From: Leptospira meyeri
GTDB lineage: Bacteria; Spirochaetota; Leptospiria; Leptospirales; Leptospiraceae
Assembly (NCBI RefSeq): GCF_004368965.1
Contig: NZ_SORO01000001.1
Span: 2,078,001 to 2,142,000, forward strand
Direction: 5' to 3'
Length of the DNA stretch: 64,000 bases
The translations under genes were made by a program, and so were the position numbers. The notes below the pieces were generated by a model. The model saw nothing but the letters and a program-made list of their open reading frames with translations. It was not told where the DNA came from and made no database searches. Below, one piece after another: positions 1-9,128 of the stretch (positions are counted from its first letter, which is position 1; each line of letters starts with the position of its first letter).

Positions 1-213
1 AGCAAACCAAAATCGAAAGGAGATGGTTGATAACAAATAAAGGATAATGAGACCAATCATATTGGGAAGGAATGCTACCAGTCCATAATAGGCAAATGGA
101 TTCATTCCTAAACCAGATAGGACAATTCCCAAAAAGAATGAAATGACTATCAAGATTGACTGCGATAGATTATGAACTAATATAGCTTTTGCAATAGGTC
201 TAAAAAAAAGCAT
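1..213 (-). CDS. Membrane protein, 3' end outside the window
   Basis: An open frame of 71 codons starts at an ATG (211-213) and runs off the left edge, so only the N-terminus is visible. The translation is strongly hydrophobic and contains at least two membrane helices: one around residues 18-35 (a run of S, I, L, V, F) and one around 42-65, after a short loop with Gly, Met, Asn and Pro. No family is recognised. The purine-rich stretch before the ATG (GGAATTGAAATC) is only a weak ribosome site. The gene points away from the next minus-strand cluster and may be that cluster's downstream neighbour. Confidence 0.6.
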   Translation of the reverse strand, partial: MLFFRPIAKAILVHNLSQSILIVISFFLGIVLSGLGMNPFAYYGLVAFLPNMIGLIILYLLSTISFRFWFA

Positions 214-322
214 TCCGATTTCAATTCCAATTCAGAGTGAAACTAATCTTCTCTCTCCATCCTTGTCAAAATCAATTAACTTTCACAAGATCACGATTAC
301 AAAACATATAACCTAACAACCC

Positions 323-1483
323 CTACAAGATCACCATCACAAAAATCAACACTCCAAAAAGGACAATCGTCACAAAAGCACCCATTAACATAAATAAGTT
401 GGCACCTGAACCCTTGGATTCTTGGGCCGGGGCATTTCCTGTTTTTTTCTTAACGCCTTGTGCCGAAGAACCTTTGTTTGTACCGCCTGTCATCCCTGCC
501 GGCTTTGGAATGGCAACTTTTACAGGATGTTCTTCCACAGAATGAAGCAAATATTGGTTCGGTCCTTCCGCAAAAATATGATATTCTGTTTTGCTTCCTG
601 CAATTCCTAAAAATTTTCCAACAACTGGATCTTTTGAAATTTTTCCTTCTTCATCAATTAAACCAAGGATTTGGGCATTCGTTAGGCCTTCTGGAGTTTC
701 AGTCGGAACACGGAATAAAATTTCCATACCTTCAACTAAATTATCAAACTCCACACCGTTGATAGGAGATATCACCGTTTTCATATTCAATTCTTTTGGA
801 AAAGATGTTCGGAATTGAGCAATTTGACGTTCGAGGGAAGATAGTTCACCTTTCGCTGGTTCGGTGGAGATACCAGGAATGGAAGCATCTTTAGCAGCTG
901 CAGCTTCATCATCAGGTTTTGGAATAGGTAAAATTACGCCTTTCATTGGGTTTTCATATCGAAACTTTGCGGTAGATAGTTTGTCCACTTCCGCTTGGAG
1001 TTTTATATTTCTACCTTTGGTTGCCATGAGAATTGGATTTTCCAAAAGTTCCGTAATATGAGAAGGATCTTTTTTTTGCCAAAGCGGAAGAAGTTCTTCT
1101 AACTTCTCTTTGGTGAAGGCCCTGTGTACTGCACGACCAATATTTTCGGAAATCGCAGGATCATACCCACCAGATTTTCCAATGTCACCTAAATCAGTCG
1201 ATATTTGTACATGGTCAGCAAATGTTCGAATTCTTCGAAAAGTTGGAGAAGTTCCCACAACCGCATACAGTTCCATGATGTGTTTTCGAATGGATGATAC
1301 TAGAATGAGAACCATTCCGTTTAAACTGTCCAGGTCGATTTTTACTTTTACGAGATAACCATCTGTAATTTTACCTTGTAAAACTTCTTTGGCTTGTTCA
1401 TCCGTAAACACGGCTTCTCTAGTCAGGCCCATTAGGTCTGCTTGTCGTTTGAGTTGGTCTGCTTTTGAGTTTAATTCGGACAT
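323..1483 (-). CDS. Tail-anchored hypothetical protein
   Basis: A 386-aa protein with no recognised family. It is hydrophilic except for a single hydrophobic helix in the last 25 residues (about 362-386), preceded by a Lys/Gly/Ser-rich linker. This predicts a cytoplasmic protein anchored by its C-terminal tail. There is no signal peptide. A Pro/Ala/Asp/Glu linker lies near residues 185-215. Its start codon overlaps the stop of the upstream GHKL ATPase gene by one base (TAATG), so the two are probably translationally coupled and work together. A short imperfect copy of its 3' end lies just downstream (284-305). Confidence 0.8.
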   Translation of the reverse strand: MSELNSKADQLKRQADLMGLTREAVFTDEQAKEVLQGKITDGYLVKVKIDLDSLNGMVLILVSSIRKHIMELYAVVGTSPTFRRIRTFADHVQISTDLGDIGKSGGYDPAISENIGRAVHRAFTKEKLEELLPLWQKKDPSHITELLENPILMATKGRNIKLQAEVDKLSTAKFRYENPMKGVILPIPKPDDEAAAAKDASIPGISTEPAKGELSSLERQIAQFRTSFPKELNMKTVISPINGVEFDNLVEGMEILFRVPTETPEGLTNAQILGLIDEEGKISKDPVVGKFLGIAGSKTEYHIFAEGPNQYLLHSVEEHPVKVAIPKPAGMTGGTNKGSSAQGVKKKTGNAPAQESKGSGANLFMLMGAFVTIVLFGVLIFVMVIL

Positions 1484-2193
1484 TATTCTACAAACAATTG
1501 TTCATGTGTATCGGTAGATTTTGGCAATCCACTTAAATGTACTTCCACACGAGCTACTGTTTCCTTTTTCCTTTCTGATGAATATATAGAGAGCAATCGA
1601 CGATCAAAGCCTGATTGAGACAAAAGTATTTCTACCATCGTGATTCCCATTCCCGCTCCTTCCGTACTATCACCGTGTTCCATAAAGAACTCGAATAGAT
1701 TATCATACTTTTTCGCATTAATAAACTTTTCTTTTACGCGTTCAGCCTCAATGGGCAATAATGGGAAATTATTTCTAATTTCGAGATCGATTTTATCCTT
1801 TCTGTAGATACAAGTGATTTTTACAAAGAGTCCGGATTCCCTCATTTTCTTTTTATAAGTGGGGAACTTTCTTTCATTCAGACTAGATTTAAAAAGTTTC
1901 ATTCCTTCTTCATAATCTTGTAAGTTCTGAATGTTGAGTTTGAGTTCTTCAAATATGATTCTTTTAATTGCTGCTTTGGTTGAATTGACAATGAGTTCCT
2001 TCGCAGCAGTGTAAAAGAGTTCCATCAAGTCTTCACGACCTAGAGAACCCAAAATACGAAACAAAATGTACTTCAGTTTGGTCTCACCGATATCCCCCAT
2101 CACATAAGTAATCATGGAGATTTTTTTTCCAAGCTCCACTGCACGATCCACAGAGGTGCAAAACTGGGAAGTTAGTTGGATCTCTTGGGACAT
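1483..2193 (-). CDS. GHKL (HATPase_c) ATP-binding protein
   Basis: A 236-aa protein with the layout of a stand-alone histidine-kinase-like ATPase. An N-box-like stretch (KELIVNSTKAA) lies near residues 66-76, and a glycine-rich lid (GAGMGITMVEILL) near 180-192. Between them the usual DxGxG is replaced by a sequence around IRNNFPLLP. No phospho-acceptor His domain, membrane segment or receiver is present, so it is not a full sensor kinase. Anti-sigma-type kinases and HSP90-type ATPases share this fold. It is the first gene of a coupled pair with the tail-anchored protein. ATP binding is inferred; the partner and target are unknown. Confidence 0.75.
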   Translation of the reverse strand: MSQEIQLTSQFCTSVDRAVELGKKISMITYVMGDIGETKLKYILFRILGSLGREDLMELFYTAAKELIVNSTKAAIKRIIFEELKLNIQNLQDYEEGMKLFKSSLNERKFPTYKKKMRESGLFVKITCIYRKDKIDLEIRNNFPLLPIEAERVKEKFINAKKYDNLFEFFMEHGDSTEGAGMGITMVEILLSQSGFDRRLLSIYSSERKKETVARVEVHLSGLPKSTDTHEQLFVE

Positions 2194-2246
2194 ACCGGTA
2201 AACTGAAAAAATTTGCCAACATGTAGGGGATTTGTCTAGCGAATTA

Positions 2247-3593
2247 TCATTTCTTCAGTTGTTTAGCTAGGATTTCCATCACTCCATTCAGGTTCGGTTG
2301 ACAAGGTTGGATTCTATTTTTTAGTCTTTCATCAATATTAGGGATTTTCCCTTCATGAAAAGCAAGTTTGAATTCAGTGAACTTGAGTCCATTCGCTGTG
2401 GAGATCACGACCACTGACTCACCTTTCCCAACAACACCTGATTCAACGGATTTCAAAAGTGCCGCCAGTGCCACACCTGTATGTGGATCATTGTATAATC
2501 CATATAGATCACCGCGCGCAGCTGCATTTGCCAACTCTTCTTCCGTGGCAACTTCCACAACTCCATTGAATTTTTTTAAAACACGAATGGCCTTTTTTAC
2601 AGAAACTGGGTCTCCGATTTGGATAGCAGAGGCTAATGTTTTTTCTGCCGTCACAGGAGAGAAGTCCGCAAAACCTTTCTTAAACGATTCATAAAGCGGA
2701 CTCGCATTTTTTGCCTGGGCCAAAATAATTCTCGGTAATTTATTGATGAGTCCAAGTTCCAACATCATCTCAAATCCCATTCCAAGAGCAGAAACATTTC
2801 CTAAATTCCCACCAGGAATCACAATCCAATCCGGAACTTTCCAACCTAACTGTTGGGTAATCTCAATCGAAATGGTTTTTTGACCTTCGATTCGCAATGA
2901 ATTCATTGAGTTTGCAAGATAAATCGATTTTTCTTTGGTGAGTTCTTTCACCACCGCCATACAACCATCAAAGTCCGTTTCCAGTGCCAACACAAGAGCC
3001 CCATTGGATACGGGCTGAATCAGTTGGGCCGTTGATACTTTGTTAGCTGGTAGTAGAATAATAGATGGTATTCCTGCTTTGGCCGCATAAGAAGCAAGAG
3101 CTGCAGAGGTATCACCAGTCGAAGCACAGGCAACGGCTTGGATGGGCACTCCGTCCGCAATCATTTGATTGACCTGGCTCACAAGAACCGTCATTCCTAA
3201 ATCTTTAAAAGAGCCTGTATGCGAAACTCCGCATTGTTTGACATGGAGGCTTGAAAGCCCCAAATCTTTGGCAAATCGAGAAGCGTCGTACAAATGGGTG
3301 GTTCCTTCCCCCGATGTGATGATATTTTCATCCTGAATTCCAGGGAGAACCCATTCCTTTTTCCCCCAAACCCCGGAGGCATTCGGGAATTGGCTTGAAC
3401 GGAACCGCGATTCAAATTCCGATTTCCATTCTTGTGCGGAAACTTGTTTGAGACTGTCTATATCGTGTTCGACATTTAAAAGTTCCCCGCAAGCTTCGCA
3501 GGAATAAATCACTTGGTGGAGAGGATAGGTTTTGCGACAAGATTCGTTGGTACATCGAAACTGTGCTCGGAATTGATATTTTGTAAGTGACAT
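2247..3593 (-). CDS. thrC: Threonine synthase
   Basis: 448 aa. It makes L-threonine from O-phospho-L-homoserine with pyridoxal phosphate in the cytoplasm. The PLP lysine is in the SFKDLGMT motif (about K130), and an Asn/Ser/Thr-rich PLP site (ACASTGDTSAAL) follows. The N-terminus has a CxxxxC...CxxC zinc-ribbon-like segment (C14, C19, C31, C34) seen in many longer threonine synthases. The ATG has an AGAGAAG ribosome site just upstream. It is divergent from signal peptidase I across about 90 bp and separated by 53 bp from the GHKL gene downstream. Confidence 0.95.
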   Translation of the reverse strand: MSLTKYQFRAQFRCTNESCRKTYPLHQVIYSCEACGELLNVEHDIDSLKQVSAQEWKSEFESRFRSSQFPNASGVWGKKEWVLPGIQDENIITSGEGTTHLYDASRFAKDLGLSSLHVKQCGVSHTGSFKDLGMTVLVSQVNQMIADGVPIQAVACASTGDTSAALASYAAKAGIPSIILLPANKVSTAQLIQPVSNGALVLALETDFDGCMAVVKELTKEKSIYLANSMNSLRIEGQKTISIEITQQLGWKVPDWIVIPGGNLGNVSALGMGFEMMLELGLINKLPRIILAQAKNASPLYESFKKGFADFSPVTAEKTLASAIQIGDPVSVKKAIRVLKKFNGVVEVATEEELANAAARGDLYGLYNDPHTGVALAALLKSVESGVVGKGESVVVISTANGLKFTEFKLAFHEGKIPNIDERLKNRIQPCQPNLNGVMEILAKQLKK

Positions 3594-3646
3594 AGACTTC
3601 TCTAGGCTTCAGATTTACGGAAAGTTCCTTTTCCATTCTGGAGAAA

Positions 3647-3683
3647 GGGGAAAAATGCACGAATGATTTTTATCGTTTTTTGA
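3647..3683 (+). promoter_or_regulatory. Strong ribosome site with a six-codon leader ORF before lepB
   Basis: A very purine-rich site (GGAGAAAGGGG, 3640-3650) is followed by ATG at 3655 (MHE then stop at 3664-3666) and by ATG at 3663, which encodes M-I-F-I-V-F and stops at 3681-3683. That stop overlaps the signal peptidase ATG as TGATG. The signal peptidase start itself has no Shine-Dalgarno sequence, only a T-run. The arrangement suggests ribosomes load at the GGGG site and reinitiate on lepB. This is read directly from the sequence; function is inferred. Confidence 0.4.
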
Positions 3684-4288
3684 TGGATATGGAAACAGAA
3701 ACACATTCTCCTCGCTGGTGGGTCAAATTCAAACGTTACGCCCGTCGTAGCATTTTCCTCTTTTTCTTTCTCTGTTTCCTCTTATTTGTGCGCATCTTTT
3801 TATTCCAAATTTATTCCATCCAAGGAAATTCCATGTATCCAACCTTAGAACATGGGTCGGTGGTTTTTGTTTGGAAAGGTGGATTTGCCATCTCTGCCAA
3901 ATTTTTTGGAACACCACTCCTTTATACAGATCCAAAAATTGATAAGTTGGATTTGGTTTTATTTGTGAGCCAAGAAGATGAACTAGTCGTCAAACGAGTG
4001 ATAGGTTTACCTGGAGAATTTTATTCTATAGAAGCCGGACGGGTGCTGATCGACTCAACAGAGTTATTGGAAAATTACCTTCCCCAAGGAACCTACACAA
4101 GCGAGCCAAGTACATCCATATTTCTCAATCGCCACAACTCACCTTTTCTTGCTATGGAAAAACAAGGAAGAATTCCTCCTGGTTATTATCTTCTTCTAGG
4201 CGACAACAGACAATATTCAACAGACTCCCGTTCGTTTGGACTTGTCCCTGTTGAAAAAATCAAAGGCAAAGTAATTTTTTATTTCTAA
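3683..4288 (+). CDS. lepB: Signal peptidase I
   Basis: About 201 aa. It cleaves signal peptides from exported proteins on the outer face of the inner membrane. A single N-terminal membrane helix (about residues 19-43) precedes the catalytic Ser in GNSMYPTL (S50). The general-base Lys is in VVKRVIGLPGE (K104), and the C-terminal signature GDNR...DSRSFG closes the domain. The size fits a compact single-helix SPase. I prefer the ATG at 3683 (overlapping a leader-ORF stop) to the TTG at 3680; an ATG at 3689 is also possible. The PBP gene starts 2 bases after its stop, so they are cotranscribed. Confidence 0.95.
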   Translation: MDMETETHSPRWWVKFKRYARRSIFLFFFLCFLLFVRIFLFQIYSIQGNSMYPTLEHGSVVFVWKGGFAISAKFFGTPLLYTDPKIDKLDLVLFVSQEDELVVKRVIGLPGEFYSIEAGRVLIDSTELLENYLPQGTYTSEPSTSIFLNRHNSPFLAMEKQGRIPPGYYLLLGDNRQYSTDSRSFGLVPVEKIKGKVIFYF

Positions 4289-4290
4289 CG

Positions 4291-6102
4291 ATGACAGAAT
4301 ACAAACAACGTTTTAAGTATATTTTTCTTTTTATCCTCTCCCTTTTTGTAATTTTACTTTTCCGAGTAATTTATCTTTCTTATTTTAACGACAATATCAT
4401 CAATTTAAAGTCTAGTAAGTATGTCCAACGGGGAACGATCTACGACAGACGAGGGATTGAGTTAGCAATTTCACGTGAATCGGCTACAGTTGGAATTGAT
4501 CCAACTAACATTTATGATCCCGAGCTCACTGCACAAGAGTTAGGCCCTATTCTAGGAATCACTCCGAACAAACTCATAGAAACTATCAGGGAAAAACAAA
4601 ATTATTTTTTATTAAAAAGAGAAATTGAACTTACTAAAGCTGAAAAAATCAAAGCTCTGTCGCTTCCCGGTGTTCGAGTCGAAAAAGAATACAAACGAAT
4701 TTATCCACAGGGAAGTTTGGCAGCTAGTTTACTTGGATTTACAGGTTATGATGACGACAAAGCACTGTCAGGTCTTGAGATGTTATTCAATTTGGAATTA
4801 TTATCTACCCCCGATGCAGAATCGAGTAAAGGAAATAATGTCCATCTAACAATTGATAGTATCATTCAATACCGATTGGAAAAATCATTACAAAAGGCAT
4901 TTATCCAAACAGCATCCAAACGGGGAATTGGTATGATTATGGATACGGAAACGGGAAAAATTTTAGCAATGGCTTCCTATCCTAACTTTGATCCCAACCA
5001 TTTTCAGGATTTTCCTTTGGAATCTCACACCAATTGGTCCATCCGTCATGTTTATGAACCGGGATCAACAATGAAAATTTTCATAGCTCTTATGTTACTC
5101 AATGAAGGAAAAATCCTGCCAGGAGAAAGGTTTCATTGTCCAGGTTATATTGAAATTGGAAAAACCACCATTCGTTGTACTGACAATCATGGTCATGTCA
5201 ATTTAGATGAAATTTTACAATACTCTTGTAACGTAGGAATCATCAAAGCTGCCCAAAAAATTGATGAAGCAACTTATTATAGTTATATGGAAAAATTTAA
5301 GTTTGGAAAACGAACTAATTTTTCTATTCATGAAGCAAAAGGATATTTACCTCCTTTGAATAAATGGAACAAAAGTACACCCTACTTTTTATCTATAGGT
5401 CAGGGACTTTCCGTCACACCCATCCAACTCATCACTGCCGCAGCAGCTGTTGTGAATGGGGGGATTTTATATGAACCATCTGTTGTGTCTCAAATCACCA
5501 ATTCTTATGGAGAACTTGTACATGAATTTTCGATTAAAAATGAATTACTTGGAATCAAAGAAGGGGCTGCTAAAAAAACTTTAAATGCAATGGGGAAAGC
5601 CGTTTCACAAGGAACAGGGAAAAAAGCATATTTGGAAAACTACTTTATCGCAGGAAAAACAGGGACCTCACAAAAAGCAAAAGCAGGTGCCGGTTACCAA
5701 GCTGGTCTCTTTACTGCAAGTTTCTTAGGTTTTTTTCCTGCAGAGAAACCTAAGTATGTAGGTCTCATTGTTTTTGATGAACCTGGTGGAGAAACCCATA
5801 CAGGTGGTGGAATCGCAGCACCTGTCTTTCGTGAGGTGGTAGAAAGTATCATTCCCATTGTTGAAAAAAGTGAGAAAGCACTTGTGTATCGATTAAAAGG
5901 AGAAAAAAATAAAATCTTCAAACTCGATACCAAAGTAATGCCTGATCTTACCGGATTTACAGCTTCCGAAACTATTCAAATTTTAAAACAACTACAACAA
6001 GAATATAAAATTGAAGGTTCTGGATTTGTGAAATCCCAAGAACCAAAAGCGGGATCTTCTCTTCCAACTAGTTCTTCTATCAAAATAGTTTTGGAACCTT
6101 AA
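4291..6102 (+). CDS. Class B penicillin-binding protein with C-terminal PASTA domain (FtsI-like)
   Basis: 603 aa, a peptidoglycan DD-transpeptidase of the septal/elongation class. It has an N-terminal membrane anchor (residues 8-28) and a pedestal domain beginning with the RGTIYDRRG motif. The transpeptidase domain has all three motifs: STMK (S259), SCN (about 314) and KTGTS (K456). The last 55-60 residues form one PASTA-like domain (PDLTGFTASE... ending in KIVLEP). Known class B PBPs with PASTA repeats are usually FtsI/Pbp2x types, so a division role is likely, but the gene is not in a dcw cluster here. It is packed between lepB and the DUF115 gene. Confidence 0.9.
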   Translation: MTEYKQRFKYIFLFILSLFVILLFRVIYLSYFNDNIINLKSSKYVQRGTIYDRRGIELAISRESATVGIDPTNIYDPELTAQELGPILGITPNKLIETIREKQNYFLLKREIELTKAEKIKALSLPGVRVEKEYKRIYPQGSLAASLLGFTGYDDDKALSGLEMLFNLELLSTPDAESSKGNNVHLTIDSIIQYRLEKSLQKAFIQTASKRGIGMIMDTETGKILAMASYPNFDPNHFQDFPLESHTNWSIRHVYEPGSTMKIFIALMLLNEGKILPGERFHCPGYIEIGKTTIRCTDNHGHVNLDEILQYSCNVGIIKAAQKIDEATYYSYMEKFKFGKRTNFSIHEAKGYLPPLNKWNKSTPYFLSIGQGLSVTPIQLITAAAAVVNGGILYEPSVVSQITNSYGELVHEFSIKNELLGIKEGAAKKTLNAMGKAVSQGTGKKAYLENYFIAGKTGTSQKAKAGAGYQAGLFTASFLGFFPAEKPKYVGLIVFDEPGGETHTGGGIAAPVFREVVESIIPIVEKSEKALVYRLKGEKNKIFKLDTKVMPDLTGFTASETIQILKQLQQEYKIEGSGFVKSQEPKAGSSLPTSSSIKIVLEP

Positions 6103-8007
6103 GTGAACGAAACTTATCTGGAGAAAAATCTTGCCGCCCTACCGTCCTGGTTAGCGGAAAAAATTCAAAATTCAGATCAAATTTCTGAGGTGAGGAATTC
6201 TTCAAATTCCGAAACGAATTTCTCTTACCAACTAACAAAGTCTAAAACGGGAGATCTTACGTTAGAATTAGAGGGAGTTTGGATCCATAGTAGGTTTGAT
6301 CCCAAAAAAGAAGCCGAACGATTTGCCACCGAACTTCCTCATGATGGAAGTGAACGTATTTATCTTTTGTTTGGTGCAGGCCTTGGTTATATCCTTCCTT
6401 ATCTCTTAGAAAGAGAAAAAGTAAACATCATTTGGATGGAACCACATGTATTTTTCATTAAGGAAGCATTTCAAATATTTGATTTTTCAAAATCATTGTT
6501 AGAAGGTAAGTTGATCCTTATCACAGGCGAAGGATTGGAAGACCAACTCTCAGATGCAGTTAAAGGCAAAGGAACCCATCCCATTAGTTTTGTTCCTCAC
6601 AGGGGATCTTGGCAATGGAGAGAATCGGATTATTTAAAACTTCGTCATACAGCCGAACAAATGTTTCACAAAAAAGATGTGAACCTTGCGACTCTCACCA
6701 GGTTTGAAAAAATTTGGGCCAAAAATATTTGTTATAATTTACCTGAATTGTCTAAGTTCCGTCCGATCTCAGATCTATTTGGCATTGCCGAAGGAATTTC
6801 TATTGTTGTATGCGGGGCCGGACCAAGTCTTTCCGAATCCATACCCGATTTAACAAAGTATAGAAACCAATTTCTTCTCCTCGCAGTAGATACGGCCTTA
6901 CCCATCCTCACGTCTTTTGGGGTAGAACCCGATTTGATTTTTTCTGTCGACCCGCAGGCCTTAAATAGCCAATACCTTGAAGATTATTCTGGAAACGGAA
7001 TTCTCATTTTTGATCCCACATCCACTTATTTAAGTTTACGATTAGACAATGGACCAAACAAAGGTTATGTGACATCTTCCCCTTTTCCTTTGATCGGATT
7101 ACTGGAAAGAACTGGCTCCGGCGAAATTGGATCTGTCCCTTTTGGTGGTTCCGTTTCCACCAACGCAGCAAGCCTTGCGACTCTTATGGGTGCAGGTTCT
7201 GTTTTCTTAGTAGGCCAAGATTTGAGTTTTACTAAGGGACTCGCCCACTCCAAAGGGGCAGTCCTCGAAGAACGATTGAACTATTTAGAATCAAGAAAGT
7301 TTCGCCGGGAAAAACATAACTACAAACAACTGTTTGCCTTACCTCAAAAAAAAGTCACAGGGAATTTGGAAGAAACCTATATCACCAATGAAAAGATGTT
7401 AATCTTTAAAAAATGGTTCGAAGACCATGCCAAGGACAATCCTTGGACCAATCTCACTAAGTTTGGTGCCAAACTAGAAGGAATTCCCCATTCTGAATTT
7501 TCCAAAGAGTTTAAGAGTGATGAAAACGAAGTAAAATCCCAAACCAATTTAGTACAATCTGTACGAAATCGAATTAACTCTCAGCTAAAAATAGAAATCC
7601 CTTTTTTTGATCCAAAACAGTTAGTTTCAGAAATTAAGTCCACAACAGAGGCATTGTCGGAATTTGTCACGATTGTTAAAAAAGGACTTACGGTTTCACA
7701 AAGAATTTACAACCAAATCAAACTAAATCAAATCAATCCTAAAACTTTTTCAGAAGACATCAAACAAATGGATTTAATTGATGAACAGGTTTCTGGAAAA
7801 AAAGGTTTGAATGAAATTTTAAGTTTGGGAATCCAAAGAGTTATTTTAACCATTACAGAAGGTTATGATGACAACCTAACTTTAGAAGAAAAAGAAAATC
7901 CCAGGCTTGCCGTGGCAAAAAAGTCCTTATTGTTGTATGAAGGATTATATTCATCCGTTCAGTCTACCAAACGGATGCTCACAAAATCACTCTATCGAAT
8001 GTTGTAA
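6103..8007 (+). CDS. DUF115 / motility-associated-factor-type protein
   Basis: 634 aa, GTG start immediately after the PBP stop codon. The central part (about 225-400) has the features of the DUF115/MptE-like fold used by flagellin-glycosylating Maf proteins: a Gly-rich start (VVCGAGPSLSESI), a LLAVDTALP strand, an Asp-Pro site (FSVDPQ), and a later GQDLSFTKGLAHSKGA segment. The N-terminal third has its own Rossmann-like LLFGAGLGYILPYLL motif. No signal peptide or membrane helix is visible. A glycosyltransferase-like role is inferred from the family; substrate and link to flagella are not shown by neighbours, which are envelope genes. Confidence 0.75.
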   Translation: MNETYLEKNLAALPSWLAEKIQNSDQISEVRNSSNSETNFSYQLTKSKTGDLTLELEGVWIHSRFDPKKEAERFATELPHDGSERIYLLFGAGLGYILPYLLEREKVNIIWMEPHVFFIKEAFQIFDFSKSLLEGKLILITGEGLEDQLSDAVKGKGTHPISFVPHRGSWQWRESDYLKLRHTAEQMFHKKDVNLATLTRFEKIWAKNICYNLPELSKFRPISDLFGIAEGISIVVCGAGPSLSESIPDLTKYRNQFLLLAVDTALPILTSFGVEPDLIFSVDPQALNSQYLEDYSGNGILIFDPTSTYLSLRLDNGPNKGYVTSSPFPLIGLLERTGSGEIGSVPFGGSVSTNAASLATLMGAGSVFLVGQDLSFTKGLAHSKGAVLEERLNYLESRKFRREKHNYKQLFALPQKKVTGNLEETYITNEKMLIFKKWFEDHAKDNPWTNLTKFGAKLEGIPHSEFSKEFKSDENEVKSQTNLVQSVRNRINSQLKIEIPFFDPKQLVSEIKSTTEALSEFVTIVKKGLTVSQRIYNQIKLNQINPKTFSEDIKQMDLIDEQVSGKKGLNEILSLGIQRVILTITEGYDDNLTLEEKENPRLAVAKKSLLLYEGLYSSVQSTKRMLTKSLYRML

Positions 8008-8016
8008 TTAATTCGG

Positions 8017-9066
8017 TTATTCTGTGACCGATAAAACAGTAAAATCAACTCTTCTATTTTTGATTCGACCAGCTTCTGTAGAATTAGATTCAATTTCAGC
8101 TGTTTCACCAAATCCACGATAGTCGAGCTGCGTTGAACTGACGCCATTTTTCACTAGTTCATCAAAAATAAATTTTGCTCGTTCGTCTGATAGAATTTTG
8201 TTTTCATCCATCTCACCAATAAAACAAGTATGTCCTTTTACTCGGACACGGATCCCAGGGTATGCCTTTAATGCTTCCGCTAAGGTTGCGATTTTATCAC
8301 TGGCACCATCTTCTGTTTGCATACTTTGTTTGATGAAACGAATTTGTAAATCATTGATATAACGAATGGCAGAGGCCCTGGATTCAAATCTGCTAGACAC
8401 CTTTCCTTGGGATAACTCCACTCGCTCTAAAGAGCGAGTTCCCACATCAGAAGAACCATTCAAATTTTGACCCGTCGTTTGTGAAGGTTTTGTACCTCGA
8501 TTGCAACTACGGATTCCAAAGATAACCAAAACAATTAAAAATACGATAACCAGTCCAAGTAAAACGAGTCTTCCGATACGATTTTGTCTTGGTGTGATTT
8601 GAAATTTATTCAGCGCAACTAACTCATTGTATTCTGGTGTTGGCGCTATTTCCTCTCGAGATGATTCACCAAATTCATAACTTTCTACATAAGGAGTGAA
8701 TCCTTCATCGGATGACTTAGCCGAACGAACTGAACTTCGTTTTGTTGCAGATTCTTTTTTTGCAGATGATTTAGCCGATGATTTTTTCTTTGCTGCAGGA
8801 ACCGAGATTTTAGCAGCCCATTTACGAATTTCGGAACGAAGGTATTCATCTGCTTCAGGATTAAATTTAAAATTATCTCGTATGTATTTTACAGTTCGTT
8901 TTTCAACATCTGTATAATCGCCACCATCTTTGATGGCATCAAATAAAGTTTTCGCAATGTTTTTACCAATAGGAGCTTTGCTACGTTTGGTGGCTTTCTC
9001 AACGATTTCTAACAATTCATTATCATAATGTTTACCACTGATGGTACGGTAATAACTATCTGCCAC
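8017..9066 (-). CDS. Inner-membrane protein with periplasmic OmpA-like peptidoglycan-binding domain
   Basis: 349 aa with MotB-like topology. Residues 1-85 form a cytoplasmic domain of unknown type rich in charged helices. A Lys/Ser/Ala-rich linker spans about 90-120. One membrane helix (about 163-187, LVLLGLVIVFLIVLVIF) follows, then a periplasmic OmpA-family domain in the last 120 residues with the hallmark ending RIKNRRVDFTV. It has neither a signal peptide nor an outer-membrane barrel. The start is GTG with an ideal AAGGAG site 7 bases upstream. OmpA-like domains bind peptidoglycan, so it should tie the wall to something in the cytoplasm; that partner is unknown. Confidence 0.8.
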   Translation of the reverse strand: MADSYYRTISGKHYDNELLEIVEKATKRSKAPIGKNIAKTLFDAIKDGGDYTDVEKRTVKYIRDNFKFNPEADEYLRSEIRKWAAKISVPAAKKKSSAKSSAKKESATKRSSVRSAKSSDEGFTPYVESYEFGESSREEIAPTPEYNELVALNKFQITPRQNRIGRLVLLGLVIVFLIVLVIFGIRSCNRGTKPSQTTGQNLNGSSDVGTRSLERVELSQGKVSSRFESRASAIRYINDLQIRFIKQSMQTEDGASDKIATLAEALKAYPGIRVRVKGHTCFIGEMDENKILSDERAKFIFDELVKNGVSSTQLDYRGFGETAEIESNSTEAGRIKNRRVDFTVLSVTE

Positions 9067-9128
9067 GTGAAAGCTCCTTAGTAATCATATCGACAGGGTT
9101 GGCCAATCTATCCATTCTTTTCTGGAGT

